A stretch of DNA of 64,000 nt from Pseudoalteromonas sp. (GCF_018402495.1 NZ_JAGYIU010000001.1:1054001-1118000), one strand, 5' to 3'. Positions 26,772 through 37,770 are shown, numbered from the stretch's first letter. Numbers and translations are program-made. The notes: generated from the sequence alone by a model not told the origin.

Positions 26772-29700
26772 TTAGTTCAATCGCAGGTGTAGTTCTTGAA
26801 CAGACGTCACTTTACTGCGGTCATCTGCTTGGTTAGCAGTACAGTTAGCAAATGCCGCATTCAATGTCGTAGTATAATTGGTTTTGTGCTGCAATGCACC
26901 ACGACGTAACACCTTTGAATCTTCAATCGCTTGGCGACCTTCGGTGGTATTAACGATATAGCTATACTCGCCATTTTTGATTCTATCAAGAATGTGCGGA
27001 CGACCTTCATATACTTTATTTACACGGCGAACCGTAATTCCAGCATCTTCAAGTGCAGCAGCTGTTCCACCTGTTGCATCTAGCTCAAAACCAAGGTCTG
27101 TCATGGTTTTAGCTAGTTCTACAATACGTGGCTTATCGCTATTACGTACAGATAGTAACGCGCGACCACCACGTGGTAAAGTGTTGCTTGCACCTAATTG
27201 TGCTTTTGCGAACGCTTCGGCGAAAGTATCACCAACACCCATTACCTCACCCGTTGAGCGCATTTCTGGGCCACGGATAGGATCCACACCTTGGAACTTA
27301 GCAAATGGCAATACCACTTCTTTTACGCTGTAGTACGGTGGAATCACTTCTTTAGTAATGCCTTGGCTTGCTAAAGATTGACCTGCCATACAACGTGCCG
27401 CAACTTTTGCAAGTGCTACACCCGTTGCTTTAGATACAAATGGAACTGTACGTGCTGCACGTGGGTTTACTTCGATTAAATACACTTTGCCATCTTTAAC
27501 CGCAAACTGTGTATTCATCAAACCAACTACGCCAAGCTCAAGGGCCATATCAGTTACTTGCTTACGCATTACATCTTGTACTTCTTGCGTTAGCGAGTGA
27601 GCTGGTAATGAACACGCTGAGTCACCAGAGTGAACGCCCGCTTGTTCAATATGCTCCATGATGCCGCCAATAATAACTTGCTCACCATCACAAATTGCGT
27701 CAACATCAACTTCGATTGCGTTATCTAAGAAGCGGTCAAGTAATACAGGCGCTTCATTTGAGGCAGATACGGCCTCGGTCATGTAACGACGTAAGTCTTG
27801 CTCATCGTATACAATTTCCATCGCACGACCACCTAATACGTACGAAGGACGTACTACCAGTGGGAAACCAATTTCAACTGATTTTAAAATAGCTTCTTCA
27901 GTTGAGGTTACGGTGGCATTTTCTGGCTGCAGTAAATCCAAACGCTCAACAAGTTGTTGGAAGCGCTCACGGTCTTCTGCACGGTCAATCGCATCTGGCG
28001 AAGTACCAATGACTGGCACGCCGTTCGCTTCAAGCTCACGCGCAAGTTTAAGTGGCGTTTGACCACCGTACTGCACAATAACGCCTTTTGGCTTTTCAAC
28101 ACGTACAATTTCAAGCACGTCTTCTAGGGTAATTGGTTCAAAGTATAAACGGTCTGAGGTATCGTAATCGGTAGATACCGTTTCAGGGTTACAGTTAACC
28201 ATAATAGTTTCGTAACCGTCTTCACGAAGCGCAAGCGCAGCATGAACACAACAGTAGTCAAATTCAATACCTTGGCCGATACGGTTAGGACCGCCACCAA
28301 TCACCATGATTTTATCACGGTCAGATGCGTTCGCTTCACATTCTTCATCGTAAGATGAGTACATGTAAGCTGTATCTGAGCTAAATTCGGCAGCGCACGT
28401 ATCAACGCGTTTGTACACAGGCACAATATTGAGTTGATGACGCTTTTTACGGATTTCAGCTTCTGACACACCGGCAATTTCTGCAATACGCGGATCAGCA
28501 AACCCTTTGCGCTTTAACTTACGTAGGAAGTCTGCATTTAAGCCGGCCATACCGACTTCTGAAATTTTAGCTTCGTCTTTTAAGATATCTTCAATTTGTA
28601 CTAAGTACCAAGGGTCAATCTTAGTTAATTCAAATACATCTTCAACGCTCATACCATGGCGCATTGCATCGGCAATGTACCAAATACGCTCTGCACCTGG
28701 CTCACGTAATTCACGAATGATTTTTTCTTTTGCTTTGGGGTCATCAAGTGCCACAATTGGGTTAAAGCCTGTTGCGCCTACTTCTAAGCCACGTAATGCT
28801 TTTTGTAATGACTCTTGTTGGTTACGACCAATCGCCATTACTTCGCCCACTGATTTCATTTGCGTCGTTAAACGGTCGTTTGCACCGGCAAATTTTTCAA
28901 AGTTAAAGCGAGGAATTTTTGTTACAACGTAATCGATTGACGGTTCAAACGACGCTGGGGTTTTACCACCCGTAATATCATTTTGAAGCTCATCTAACGT
29001 GTAGCCTACCGCTAACTTAGCGGCGATTTTAGCAATAGGGAAACCGGTTGCTTTAGAGGCCAGTGCCGATGAACGTGATACACGTGGGTTCATTTCAATG
29101 ATAACCATACGGCCATCAACTGGATTTACACCAAATTGTACGTTTGAACCGCCGGTTTCAACACCAATTTCACGCAATACGGCCATAGAGGCATTACGCA
29201 TGATTTGGTATTCTTTGTCGGTTAATGTTTGTGCTGGAGCCACAGTGATTGAGTCACCTGTGTGCACACCCATTGGGTCAAAGTTTTCAATAGAACAGAC
29301 GATAATACAGTTGTCTTTTTTGTCACGAACAACTTCCATTTCGTATTCTTTCCAACCAATTAACGACTCATCTATTAATAACTCGCTGGTTGGTGAAAGG
29401 TCTAAACCGCGCTCACAGATTTCTTCAAACTCTTCCATGTTGTAAGCCACACCGCCGCCGGTGCCGCCCATTGTGAAAGAAGGACGAATAATACACGGTA
29501 AGCCGATACGGGTCATGGTATCGCGCGCTTCATCCATTGAATGGGCAATTTCAGCACGTGGACATTCTAGGCCGATGTTACGCATAGCAACATCAAAGCG
29601 TTCACGGTTTTCTGCTTTATCGATTGCATCGGCTGTTGCGCCAATAAGCTCAACGCCATGCTTAGCCAATACACCATGCTTGTCTAAATCAAGCGCACAG

Positions 29701-29990
29701 TTTAGTGCTGTTTGGCCACCCATTGTAGGCAGTACAGCATCTGGCTTTTCTTTTTCAATGATTTTTTCTACCACTTCCCAGTGAATTGGTTCGATGTATG
29801 TTGCATCGGCCATTTCTGGGTCAGTCATGATAGTTGCTGGGTTTGAGTTAACGAGTATAACTCGATAGCCTTCTTCTCTTAGTGCTTTACACGCTTGAGC
29901 ACCAGAGTAGTCAAATTCACAAGCTTGACCAATTACAATTGGGCCTGCGCCTAAGATAAGAATGCTTTTTATGTCGGTACGTTTTGGCAT
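26772..29990 (-). CDS. carB: Carbamoyl-phosphate synthase large subunit
   Basis: This 1072-residue subunit is full length. It has two homologous ATP-grasp halves: [20 protein letters not shown] begins the carboxyphosphate half, and [20 protein letters not shown] near residue 560 the carbamate-kinase half. A C-terminal MGS-like allosteric domain (about 935-1072) binds UMP, IMP or ornithine in known enzymes. With CarA it makes carbamoyl phosphate from glutamine, bicarbonate and two ATP for arginine and pyrimidine synthesis. The start has GGAG just upstream. carA lies 16 bp upstream. Confidence 0.97.
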   Translation of the reverse strand: MPKRTDIKSILILGAGPIVIGQACEFDYSGAQACKALREEGYRVILVNSNPATIMTDPEMADATYIEPIHWEVVEKIIEKEKPDAVLPTMGGQTALNCALDLDKHGVLAKHGVELIGATADAIDKAENRERFDVAMRNIGLECPRAEIAHSMDEARDTMTRIGLPCIIRPSFTMGGTGGGVAYNMEEFEEICERGLDLSPTSELLIDESLIGWKEYEMEVVRDKKDNCIIVCSIENFDPMGVHTGDSITVAPAQTLTDKEYQIMRNASMAVLREIGVETGGSNVQFGVNPVDGRMVIIEMNPRVSRSSALASKATGFPIAKIAAKLAVGYTLDELQNDITGGKTPASFEPSIDYVVTKIPRFNFEKFAGANDRLTTQMKSVGEVMAIGRNQQESLQKALRGLEVGATGFNPIVALDDPKAKEKIIRELREPGAERIWYIADAMRHGMSVEDVFELTKIDPWYLVQIEDILKDEAKISEVGMAGLNADFLRKLKRKGFADPRIAEIAGVSEAEIRKKRHQLNIVPVYKRVDTCAAEFSSDTAYMYSSYDEECEANASDRDKIMVIGGGPNRIGQGIEFDYCCVHAALALREDGYETIMVNCNPETVSTDYDTSDRLYFEPITLEDVLEIVRVEKPKGVIVQYGGQTPLKLARELEANGVPVIGTSPDAIDRAEDRERFQQLVERLDLLQPENATVTSTEEAILKSVEIGFPLVVRPSYVLGGRAMEIVYDEQDLRRYMTEAVSASNEAPVLLDRFLDNAIEVDVDAICDGEQVIIGGIMEHIEQAGVHSGDSACSLPAHSLTQEVQDVMRKQVTDMALELGVVGLMNTQFAVKDGKVYLIEVNPRAARTVPFVSKATGVALAKVAARCMAGQSLASQGITKEVIPPYYSVKEVVLPFAKFQGVDPIRGPEMRSTGEVMGVGDTFAEAFAKAQLGASNTLPRGGRALLSVRNSDKPRIVELAKTMTDLGFELDATGGTAAALEDAGITVRRVNKVYEGRPHILDRIKNGEYSYIVNTTEGRQAIEDSKVLRRGALQHKTNYTTTLNAAFANCTANQADDRSKVTSVQELHLRLN

Positions 29991-30006
29991 TATTACTCCG
30001 GTTAAA

Positions 30007-31143
30007 TTAGTGGTTACGCGCTTGCATCAAATCGATGAAGTGGTCAAATAATGGGGCTGCATCGTGCGGACCAGGACTCGCTTCAGGGTGACCTTGGAAG
30101 CTAAATGCTGGTTTATCTGTACGGTGAATACCTTGTAATGTGCCGTCAAATAACGATTTATGCGTTGCACGTAGGTTATCTGGTAATGTGGCTTCATCAG
30201 CAGCAAAACCATGGTTTTGTGCCGTTATCATTACAACATCGCGGTCAATATCTTTAACGGGGTGGTTACCACCATGGTGGCCAAACTTCATTTTTACTGT
30301 TTTAGCACCTGAGGCCAGCGCTAATAGTTGATGCCCTAAACAAATACCAAAAATTGGCGTGTCGGTTTCTAAAAAGGTTTTAATTGCATCAATGGCATAC
30401 GTACACGGCTCAGGATCGCCGGGGCCATTCGATAAGAAAATACCATCAGGGTTTAAGGCTAATACGTCAGCGGCAGAGGTTTGTGCAGGGACAACCGTTA
30501 GTTTACAACCACGGTCAACAAGCATGCGTAAAATATTACGTTTAACACCGAAATCGTAGGCAACAACATGAAACTTTTCATCATCAGCGTGTAAGGTTTT
30601 AAACCCTTCTCCTAATGACCAGCTTGATTCGCGCCACTCAAAATTTTCCTTGGTTGAGACAACTTTTGCTAAATCCATGCCTTTTAAGCCTGGGAAGGCT
30701 TGCGCAGCTTCAAGCGCTTTTTTCTCGTCTAGTTTGTCACCGGCAACGATACAGCCATTTTGTGCGCCTTTATCACGCAAAATACGGGTTAGTTTTCTGG
30801 TGTCGATGTCCGCAATACCTAAAATATTACGTTCTTTTAAGTAATCATCTAACGATTTCTCGTTGCGAAAATTACTCGCTAGCAGTGGCAAATCACGGAT
30901 CACTAGGCCTTTAGCCCAAATGTGACTCGCTTCTTCGTCTTCGCTGTTGGTACCCGTATTACCGATATGTGGGTACGTCAAAGTTACGATTTGTTCCGCG
31001 TACGATGGATCAGTCAAAATTTCTTGATAACCAGTCATAGACGTATTGAATACTACTTCACCGACTGACATACCGTCAGCGCCGATTGCAGTACCGCGAA
31101 ACACTGTGCCGTCTTCTAGGACTAACAGAGCGGATTTAGTCAA
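30007..31143 (-). CDS. carA: Carbamoyl-phosphate synthase small (glutaminase) subunit
   Basis: The 378-residue subunit hydrolyses glutamine and channels ammonia to CarB. The class I glutamine amidotransferase domain is in the C-terminal half, with nucleophile Cys in [13 protein letters not shown] near residue 268 and the His/Glu pair in [13 protein letters not shown] near 351. The N-terminal domain includes [16 protein letters not shown]. The start codon is TTG, supported by a strong TAGGAGGT seven nt upstream and by the family start [12 protein letters not shown]. First gene of the carAB(-greA) transcript. Confidence 0.97.
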   Translation of the reverse strand: MTKSALLVLEDGTVFRGTAIGADGMSVGEVVFNTSMTGYQEILTDPSYAEQIVTLTYPHIGNTGTNSEDEEASHIWAKGLVIRDLPLLASNFRNEKSLDDYLKERNILGIADIDTRKLTRILRDKGAQNGCIVAGDKLDEKKALEAAQAFPGLKGMDLAKVVSTKENFEWRESSWSLGEGFKTLHADDEKFHVVAYDFGVKRNILRMLVDRGCKLTVVPAQTSAADVLALNPDGIFLSNGPGDPEPCTYAIDAIKTFLETDTPIFGICLGHQLLALASGAKTVKMKFGHHGGNHPVKDIDRDVVMITAQNHGFAADEATLPDNLRATHKSLFDGTLQGIHRTDKPAFSFQGHPEASPGPHDAAPLFDHFIDLMQARNH

Positions 31144-31449
31144 GTTAAACCTCCTAACAGTAAAAAACGGGAGTAAGCAAATTGCTTAACACCCCGCCAA
31201 TACTCAGATAATTGGTCAAAACCTGATTTCTGTGAGCTTAAATTGTTTTACGCAGTCTTAAATGATGCCGATGTAAACCACTAAACCTTCATTCATTTTT
31301 CTTGCCTAAAACTCTTTTCATTCCCACACAAACCCCGGTTTTGCTAACCATATGAGTATAATTGGAAACACGCATTTAGTAATTTTTGGCAAATTGGCTG
31401 CATTCTACATGAAGTTGGCTTTTAGGTCTAACGCTAATTAGTAAATTGC
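31144..31449 (-). promoter_or_regulatory. carA leader / promoter region
   Basis: About 300 bp without a gene between carA and the dapB terminator must hold the carAB promoter. I looked for a clear ArgR palindrome and saw none I can support. An AT-rich tract at 31345-31395 is the likeliest core promoter area. Confidence 0.35.
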
Positions 31450-31479
31450 AATAAATAAGTGGTTATAGCAAAAAACCAC
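31450..31479 (-). terminator. Probable dapB terminator
   Basis: On the minus strand, stem GTGGTT/AACCAC followed by TTATTTATT, 27 bp after the dapB stop. The short stem makes it moderate. Confidence 0.5.
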
Positions 31480-31505
31480 CTCAAAGCGTTAAAAAAGGAA
31501 CTTAA

Positions 31506-32303
31506 CTACTTTAAATCTAGCACATCTTGCATGTCATAAAGTCCTGCAGGTTTATTTTTCAACCACTGCGCAGCTCTTATAGCACCTAGCGCGAAGGTCA
31601 TTCGCGAACTTGCTTTATGGGTTAATTCAAGTCTTTCGCCCATTGTAGCGAAGTAGGCCGTGTGTTCACCTACTATATCTCCGCCTCTTAGCACCGAATA
31701 ACCAATTTCATTTTGTGATTTGGCCTGCTCTATGTTGTTGCGATCATAAACGGCAACTTCATCATGATCCCACCCTTTTGCCTGAGCAATCGACTCGCCA
31801 ATGGCAAGTGCCGTGCCCGATGGCGCATCAATTTTATGACGATGATGTGCTTCAAAAATTTCTATATCTAAATCATCACCTAGTTTTGTCGCTGCCGTTT
31901 GCACTAAGTTAAGTAGTAAATTTACACCCACGCTATAATTACGCGCAAATACAATCGGAATATGTTTAGCGGCATCCGTTAATAGCGCCATATCGTCATG
32001 AGTTAAGCCGGTGGTGCCAATTACCATAGGTGTTTTTTGCTCAACGGCTGTTTTTAAATGATTTCTCATGCCTTCAGGCAAAGTAAAGTCTATAAGCACA
32101 TCTACATTTTCAACCTGCTGTTCACTGCTAAACTTAATCTCTTTTGCCGCTGCGCTATTAAGCTGATTAACGGGCAGGTCTAATAACAGTGACTGACTGC
32201 GCACATAGGCCGCCGCTAATTGTGAATTTTTATTAATTGTTGCAGCTTCTAAAAGTGCGAGTCCCATTCGACCATTTGCACCAAATACACCTATTCGATT
32301 CAT
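31506..32303 (-). CDS. dapB: 4-hydroxy-tetrahydrodipicolinate reductase
   Basis: The 265-residue enzyme reduces 4-hydroxy-tetrahydrodipicolinate with NAD(P)H in lysine and diaminopimelate synthesis. Visible are the nucleotide motif GVFGANGRMGLAL at residues 5-17, DFTLPEG near 72, GTTGL near 95, and the substrate/catalytic motif EAHHRHKIDAPSGTAL near residue 150. Full length and single copy in the window. It belongs to the same pathway as lysC at 5-6.6 kb but is not linked to it. Confidence 0.96.
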   Translation of the reverse strand: MNRIGVFGANGRMGLALLEAATINKNSQLAAAYVRSQSLLLDLPVNQLNSAAAKEIKFSSEQQVENVDVLIDFTLPEGMRNHLKTAVEQKTPMVIGTTGLTHDDMALLTDAAKHIPIVFARNYSVGVNLLLNLVQTAATKLGDDLDIEIFEAHHRHKIDAPSGTALAIGESIAQAKGWDHDEVAVYDRNNIEQAKSQNEIGYSVLRGGDIVGEHTAYFATMGERLELTHKASSRMTFALGAIRAAQWLKNKPAGLYDMQDVLDLK

Positions 32304-32395
32304 CTTTTTATAACCTATGCATTTTTTAGTGAGCTAGATTTTATCTAAAACTCATGTAATAGTCAGGAAAGCTTACAAGAAAGCTTCTATTATTT

Positions 32396-32664
32396 TAGGG
32401 TCTGTTGACCTTTGCGGATTAAAATTTGTTCAAACTAGGAGCGGTTTAATCGTGGCGCGAGGTTTGTAACCTAGTGGGCTAAGTAAAAACCGAGCAACAA
32501 AGAGTAAATCGCCCCTAGGCAGAACCCTTCGGGCAGCGCCTGTTTGGTATTGATGCTGCGTTATCGCCTATTTGTGGGGAACAACCACACCACATAGGCC
32601 CTGCCTTGCCTAAATACCAAACAGACTGCTGCAAAATTTAACCTTGAAAGGTCAACAGACCCTA
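32396..32664. mobile_element. MITE-like element with 16-bp terminal inverted repeats
   Basis: The element at 32398-32662 (265 bp) begins GGGTCTGTTGACCTTT and ends with its exact reverse complement; weaker complementarity continues inward to AAATTT. A TA dinucleotide flanks both ends, a target duplication typical of IS630/Tc1-like transposition. Internally, nested arms TGTTTGGTAT/ATACCAAACA (32541, 32614), GCCTAT/ATAGGC (32566, 32594) and GTGG/CCAC form one large cruciform. No transposase fits inside. It ends 21 bp before the glycosyltransferase start, so it probably altered that gene's promoter. Confidence 0.82.
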
Positions 32665-32683
32665 ATAATAAGAGATCTAGCCA

Positions 32684-33907
32684 ATGAAAAAAGTGCTGGT
32701 AATTGGCTATGTTTGGCCAGAACCCAATTCTTCTGCTGCGGGTACGCACATGATGTCGCTACTTAATGCGTTTAAAGCGCAAAACTGGGATGTTGAATTT
32801 GCCACACCTGCACACCCTACCGAGCACATGGTAAATCTTGATGACTACGGCATAACCAGCCAAAGCATTGCACTTAACTGCGATAGTTTTGATAGCTATG
32901 TTAAAGCTTACAATCCCGATATTGTCATGTTTGATCGCTTTATGATGGAAGAACAATTTGGTTGGCGCGTAGATAAGCATTGCCCAAATGCACTGAAAAT
33001 TTTAGACACCGAAGATTTACAATGTCTACGAAATGCACGCCACGAAGCCCATAAAGGCGAGCGTAAATTTTCAAACAACGACTTACTTTCAGATATTGCT
33101 AAACGTGAAATAGCCGCAATTTTACGCTGCGATTTAAGCTTAATTATTTCAAGTTTCGAAATGGGTTTGTTACATGAGGTATTTAATGTAGATACTGATT
33201 TATTGCATCATTTACCCTTTATGGTTGATTTAAACACCTTACCTCAAACAACTAACACCTTTGAGCAGCGCCAGCATTTTATGACTATTGGCAATTTTAG
33301 GCATGCGCCAAACTGGGATGCGGTACTGTATTTACAACAAATTTGGCCACTTATTCGCAAACAGCTTCCCGATGCACAATTACATATTTATGGTTCATAC
33401 CCACCCCCAAAAGCCACCGCACTTAATAATCCTAAAACCGGCTTTTTAATTAAGGGCTGGGCGGATGATGCTTATAAAGTAATGCAAAATGCACGTATCT
33501 GTTTAGCTCCCCTTCGTTTTGGTGCTGGCATAAAAGGTAAGCTATTAGAGGCCATGATCATGCAAACCCCCAGTATCACCACACCAATAGGCAGCGAAGG
33601 CATGCATGGTAATTTACCTTGGCCTGGGGCGATTACTCAAAATGCAGAAGAATTTGCAAATGCTGCCGTCTCAATTTATAGCAATGAAGCTGAATTTAAA
33701 ACTGCACAAAAAGCAGGCAATACGTTACTTCATTCTATGTATGATAAAGCGCAGTTAAGCCACAATTTAATCGAAAAAATTCAATTAGTAAGTGAAAGTT
33801 TATCGACGCACAGAATGAAAAATTTCACCGGCCAAATGCTTAAACATCACACCATGCGCAGCACACAATACATGTCGCAATGGATAGCAGAAAAAAATAA
33901 AAAATAA
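32684..33907 (+). CDS. Glycosyltransferase (GT4/GT1-like, GT-B fold)
   Basis: This 407-residue cytosolic protein starts KKVLVIGYVWPEPNSSAAGT, the N-terminal Rossmann domain with a glycine/serine donor-side loop. The C-terminal half has IGNFRHAPNWDAVLYL near residue 202, LHIYGSYPP near 234 and the conserved LAPLRFGAGIKGKLLEAM near 268, followed by QTPSITTPIGSEGM, the nucleotide-sugar site of retaining GT-B enzymes. Donor and acceptor are unknown. It stands alone, not in a polysaccharide cluster, immediately downstream of the MITE-like element. The ribosome binding site is weak (AAGAGA). Confidence 0.83.
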   Translation: MKKVLVIGYVWPEPNSSAAGTHMMSLLNAFKAQNWDVEFATPAHPTEHMVNLDDYGITSQSIALNCDSFDSYVKAYNPDIVMFDRFMMEEQFGWRVDKHCPNALKILDTEDLQCLRNARHEAHKGERKFSNNDLLSDIAKREIAAILRCDLSLIISSFEMGLLHEVFNVDTDLLHHLPFMVDLNTLPQTTNTFEQRQHFMTIGNFRHAPNWDAVLYLQQIWPLIRKQLPDAQLHIYGSYPPPKATALNNPKTGFLIKGWADDAYKVMQNARICLAPLRFGAGIKGKLLEAMIMQTPSITTPIGSEGMHGNLPWPGAITQNAEEFANAAVSIYSNEAEFKTAQKAGNTLLHSMYDKAQLSHNLIEKIQLVSESLSTHRMKNFTGQMLKHHTMRSTQYMSQWIAEKNKK

Positions 33908-34030
33908 CGGTGAGAAATGACTAGACAGGCGGCGATTTGTGTTTAAAATCGCCGCAAATAAACTTGGGCAATTTTAGCATTATTGCCTATATTTTTAGCT
34001 TAGTTATTTAATAGTTGGTTCAAAACAAAT

Positions 34031-35263
34031 TTGAAAACCGCAACGTTTACAGAAAAACGCAAATTTATCGTTAAATTGGGCAAAATGCTTCATAAGTACG
34101 GTACACCGGCTTATCGCCTAGAAGCCCATTTAATGGAAGTGGCTACTTACCTTGGTCTTAAATCATCGTTTGTCATGTCGCCAACATCGGTCACCTTTGT
34201 TATTTGGACTGATGGCCACGAAGATGAATACACCCATGTTGCCCGCGTAGATCCAGGCGATCACGATTTAGGCTCGCTTGCAGATACCGATGACCTCGTT
34301 AATAAAATGCTCAATGATGAGTTAACGTTGCAAGAAGTTGATCAGCAACTGGATATTATTTTTGAGGCGCCAAATCCGTACAATAAAGTGATCACAGGTA
34401 TTGCCTTTGCTACATCAGGTGGCGCATTTGCGATGTTAATGGGCACTAGTTGGAATGATGTAATTTGGTCTGGATTATTAACCTTTATTGTTTATTTATT
34501 TGTGTTGTGGTCGGCACGTTCTAAGCGTGTTGCCCACATGCTAGAGCCACTGGTTGCCATTGTTTCAGCAATATTAGCGTGTGCAATTAGTGTACATTTA
34601 GATGCGCATATTAATATCCGTCTTATCGTACTCTCGGCTATTATCGTGTTTATACCCGGACTTGCCTTAGCGCTTGGTTTAGCCGAACTTGCTGCACGGC
34701 ATTTAGTATCAGGAACAGCCCGCGTTATGGACTCGTTTATGTTGCTGTTTAAACTCTATTTTGGTGCGTTTATTGGTATTGCGATTGGTTTTGCACTTTT
34801 TGGCCAAGCTGATTTTGTACAGCCCACGCCACTGCCTAAATGGACAGCCTGGTTAGCTATATTTTTACTGTGTAGCAGCTTAATTGTGATTTTTAGAACT
34901 AAGTTTAAACATGCAGCTTGGTCTATTGCTTCAGGATTTATCGCTTATGGCACCAGTATTGGACCTGCCGTATACCTGGATTTAAATTACACGTTGGGTA
35001 CATTTATAGGTGCGTTTTCAGTGGGTGTATTTAGTAATTTATTTAACCGAATTGCCAATGCCCCGGCCTCTATTGTGGCTATGCAAGGCTTGATTGTGTT
35101 AGTACCCGGGAGCAAAACCTACATTGGTTTAAACTCACTAATTGAAGGCCAAGATTTTGTTTATGCTGAGCATATTGGCCAGCAAACCTTCTTAATTTTT
35201 ATGTCTCTTGTTGCAGGACTTATTTTTGCAAACGTAGCGCTTCCTCCTAAAAAGAGCCTATAA
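34031..35263 (+). CDS. Threonine/serine exporter family protein (ThrE, fused halves)
   Basis: The 410-residue inner-membrane protein joins an N-terminal ThrE domain (LHKYGTPAYRLEAHL near residue 20; RVDPGDHDLGSLADTDDLVNK cytosolic) and a C-terminal domain with a second helix set (about residues 270-405), about ten membrane segments in all. The loop LVPGSKTYIGLNSL near 355 resembles the conserved PGS motif of the family. ThrE-type proteins export L-threonine and L-serine with the proton gradient. The start is a TTG without clear Shine-Dalgarno; an ATG 18 codons downstream (34085) would remove part of the conserved N-terminus. Confidence 0.83.
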   Translation: MKTATFTEKRKFIVKLGKMLHKYGTPAYRLEAHLMEVATYLGLKSSFVMSPTSVTFVIWTDGHEDEYTHVARVDPGDHDLGSLADTDDLVNKMLNDELTLQEVDQQLDIIFEAPNPYNKVITGIAFATSGGAFAMLMGTSWNDVIWSGLLTFIVYLFVLWSARSKRVAHMLEPLVAIVSAILACAISVHLDAHINIRLIVLSAIIVFIPGLALALGLAELAARHLVSGTARVMDSFMLLFKLYFGAFIGIAIGFALFGQADFVQPTPLPKWTAWLAIFLLCSSLIVIFRTKFKHAAWSIASGFIAYGTSIGPAVYLDLNYTLGTFIGAFSVGVFSNLFNRIANAPASIVAMQGLIVLVPGSKTYIGLNSLIEGQDFVYAEHIGQQTFLIFMSLVAGLIFANVALPPKKSL

Positions 35264-35269
35264 ATTAAT

Positions 35270-35300
35270 GCGCGGTGTTCCACTGCGCCTTTATTTCTTC
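35270..35300 (+). terminator. Terminator after the ThrE gene
   Basis: 8-bp stem GCGCGGTG/CACTGCGC (one G-U pair), loop TTC, followed by CTTTATTTCTTC. Confidence 0.7.
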
Positions 35301-35396
35301 ATTAAACGTCCTCTTTTGAGGATTAATCGCATTTTTTAGTATATTAGTTACACCTTGTTATAATGAGGTAAATCTTATAAAGCAAAGGAAATAACA

Positions 35397-37445
35397 ATGC
35401 TAAAAACTAGCTTAGCGCTAGCAATTGGGCTTTCAAGCTCACTTGCATTTGCGCAATCGGCGATAACCGTTGAAGACATTCCAAAAATCCAATCGGTGAT
35501 CCAAACAAGTGTTAGCCCAGATGGCGACAACGTTGCGTTTACACGTTCGATACCCCGTACATTATATGTTGATGAGAATGGCAGTAATTATAGTGAGCTT
35601 TATGTTGTTGACGATAAAGGTGTTGAACGCCCCTTTATTACTGGCTCAGTTAATATTAAAAGCCTACAGTGGTCAAACGACAGTAAGACAATTTATTTTT
35701 TAGCTAAGTTAAAAGACGATAAATACACTTCGCTTTACCAAATACCTGTTGATGGCGGCCAAGCACAAGCTGTTATGTCGTTAAAAGACACATCAATCTC
35801 AAGCTACAAATTAAGCCCAAATAACAAACAGCTCGCTATTTTAGCTATGCCAGCGGCAGACAAGTCAGAAAAAGAACTTAAAAAATTGGGCTTTAAAGCT
35901 GAAGTATATGAAATGGGCTTAAAAAACAAACAGCTCTTTATTGTTGACTTAGCAAAAGCTGACAAGCCACTTACACCTACCGCACTCAATGTTGATGATT
36001 ATGTGAGTGATGTTAACTGGGCACCCAATAACGAAAAGCTACTGATTAAAACTCAGCCGAGTGCGTTAATTGACGACAAATACATGAAATCGCAATGGCA
36101 TTTGTTTGATATTGCCAATAATAGCATCAGCATGTCGTTTGCTACACAAGGTAAGCTCGGTGATGCAGAGCTCTCTCATGACGGTAAATACATTGCTATT
36201 TTAGGTGCAGAAGACAAACATGATCCTGCAACCGGTCGCTTATTTATTGCCGACACTAAAACCGCTGAAATCACTGAATGGTTACCTAACTTTATGGGTC
36301 ACGTTGTTGATTTTGAATGGTCGCATAAACGTAATACCCTTAACTTTATTGCCAATGTTGGCACACAAAGTTTTGTAGCAAGCATTAAAGCTGGCTCTAA
36401 TAAGTACAAAAAACTAGTTAAAGAAGGCAAATTTATTGCCTCACAACTCAGTATTTCAGATTCGGATGAAACACTCGCACTTCGAGGAAATACCGCAAAA
36501 CATCCTAACGAAGTATTTATTGTGCGCAGTAACAAAGCAAAACGTTTAACCGATTCAAATAGCTGGCTAAACGACAAGCGCTTTGCTAAACAAGAAACCA
36601 TAACGCTAAAAGCACGTGATGGTGTTGAAATTGATGGGATACTCGTTTACCCACTTGATTACAAAAAAGGCACACGGTACCCGCTAATCATGTCGGTACA
36701 CGGCGGCCCTGAAAGCCATGACAAAGACGGCTGGGTAACCAACTACTCACGTCCGGGCCAAATGGGTGCCGCTCGTGGTTATGCGGTATTTTATCCAAAC
36801 TACCGTGGCTCAACAGGTAAAGGCGTGGATTACTCAAAGCTTGGCCAAAATGATTACGCAGGTAAAGAGTTTGACGATTTAGTCGATTTTAAACAACACC
36901 TTGTTGATATGGGGTTAGTAGACACCAAACGTGTTGGTATTACAGGTGGCTCTTACGGAGGTTATGCATCAGCGTGGGGCGCAACCAAACTCACTGAGCA
37001 TTTTGCCGCCAGTGTTATGTTTGTAGGTATAAGCAACCAACTCTCAAAGTTTGGTACTACTGATATTTCTAACGAAATGAATCTAGTGCATGCACGCTCT
37101 TACCCTTGGGATAAATGGCAGTGGTACTTAGAGCGCAGCCCTATTTACTGGGCTGGCCAATCTGAAACACCTCTGCTTATTATGCACGGCAAGGACGATC
37201 CTCGCGTTCACCCTGCGCAATCGATGGAGCTTTACCGCTATATGAAAGTACAAGGTAAAGACGTGCGCCTTGTTTACTACCCAGGCGAAGGACATGGTAA
37301 TCGTAAAGTGGCCGCACAGTACGATTACAGCTTACGTTTAATGCGCTGGATGGACAATTACTTAATGGAAGGCAAAAAAGACATGCCTGAATTTGAAATT
37401 GACCATGCCGCTAAATTAAAAGCAGTTAAAGACGCTAACAAATAA
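35397..37445 (+). CDS. Exported S9 family prolyl-oligopeptidase-type peptidase
   Basis: 682 residues with a signal peptide (cleavage after AFA, about residue 20), so periplasmic. A beta-propeller-like region built of WD/PD40-type repeats (for example ISSYKLSPNNKQLAIL) runs to about residue 400; an alpha/beta hydrolase domain follows. The catalytic Ser is in GGSYGGYAS near residue 519, Asp in HGKDDPRVHPAQS near 600, His in GEGHGNRK near 632. Such dipeptidyl- or acylaminoacyl-peptidases degrade small peptides and suit an organism feeding on protein. AAGGA before the ATG. Confidence 0.9.
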   Translation: MLKTSLALAIGLSSSLAFAQSAITVEDIPKIQSVIQTSVSPDGDNVAFTRSIPRTLYVDENGSNYSELYVVDDKGVERPFITGSVNIKSLQWSNDSKTIYFLAKLKDDKYTSLYQIPVDGGQAQAVMSLKDTSISSYKLSPNNKQLAILAMPAADKSEKELKKLGFKAEVYEMGLKNKQLFIVDLAKADKPLTPTALNVDDYVSDVNWAPNNEKLLIKTQPSALIDDKYMKSQWHLFDIANNSISMSFATQGKLGDAELSHDGKYIAILGAEDKHDPATGRLFIADTKTAEITEWLPNFMGHVVDFEWSHKRNTLNFIANVGTQSFVASIKAGSNKYKKLVKEGKFIASQLSISDSDETLALRGNTAKHPNEVFIVRSNKAKRLTDSNSWLNDKRFAKQETITLKARDGVEIDGILVYPLDYKKGTRYPLIMSVHGGPESHDKDGWVTNYSRPGQMGAARGYAVFYPNYRGSTGKGVDYSKLGQNDYAGKEFDDLVDFKQHLVDMGLVDTKRVGITGGSYGGYASAWGATKLTEHFAASVMFVGISNQLSKFGTTDISNEMNLVHARSYPWDKWQWYLERSPIYWAGQSETPLLIMHGKDDPRVHPAQSMELYRYMKVQGKDVRLVYYPGEGHGNRKVAAQYDYSLRLMRWMDNYLMEGKKDMPEFEIDHAAKLKAVKDANK

Positions 37446-37458
37446 AGCGCTAAGAATG

Positions 37459-37500
37459 ACTATGGGGCAGGTTTTTCTGCCTCATAGTTAACCTTATTTT
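37459..37500 (+). terminator. Terminator after the S9 peptidase
   Basis: 12-bp stem ACTATGGGGCAG/CTGCCTCATAGT (one G-U pair), loop GTTTTT, then TAACCTTATTTT. Confidence 0.6.
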
Positions 37501-37755
37501 GCTACTATGGCGTTTATAGTTACGACAGTGTGCTTTATTGATGCCAATACACTACTTAAAACTTAACGCACTGAATAATCATTAGTTATAAATAGAGTCA
37601 TTTCAAACACCCTCGTCTAATTTGAACTATTTCAGATAGAGCGATTCATCTAATAAATTATTTCCTCCCCCTATTTACGCAGTTCAATATGCATATTGAT
37701 CCGAACAATTTTACAAAAGTGATATTAAGCGTATATTAACAATTGAAAATGCAAT

Positions 37756-37770
37756 TGATAATAGTTATCA
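37756..37770. promoter_or_regulatory. Fur box
   Basis: TGATAATAGTTATCA matches the 7-1-7 Fur consensus TGATAATnATTATCA at all but one defined position. It lies 53 bp upstream of the receptor start at 37823. Confidence 0.72.

Noticed and set aside
27000..29990. Several long plus-strand reading frames opposite carB
   Set aside because: They are antisense shadows of a highly conserved gene and have no ribosome binding sites or recognisable products.
31144..31449. ArgR operator before carA
   Set aside because: Expected from E. coli, but no sequence here matches the TGAAT-N4-ATTCA palindrome well enough.
32561..32749. 62-residue minus-strand reading frame across the MITE-like element
   Set aside because: It spans the element's internal inverted repeats, its right end and the start of the glycosyltransferase, and resembles no protein.
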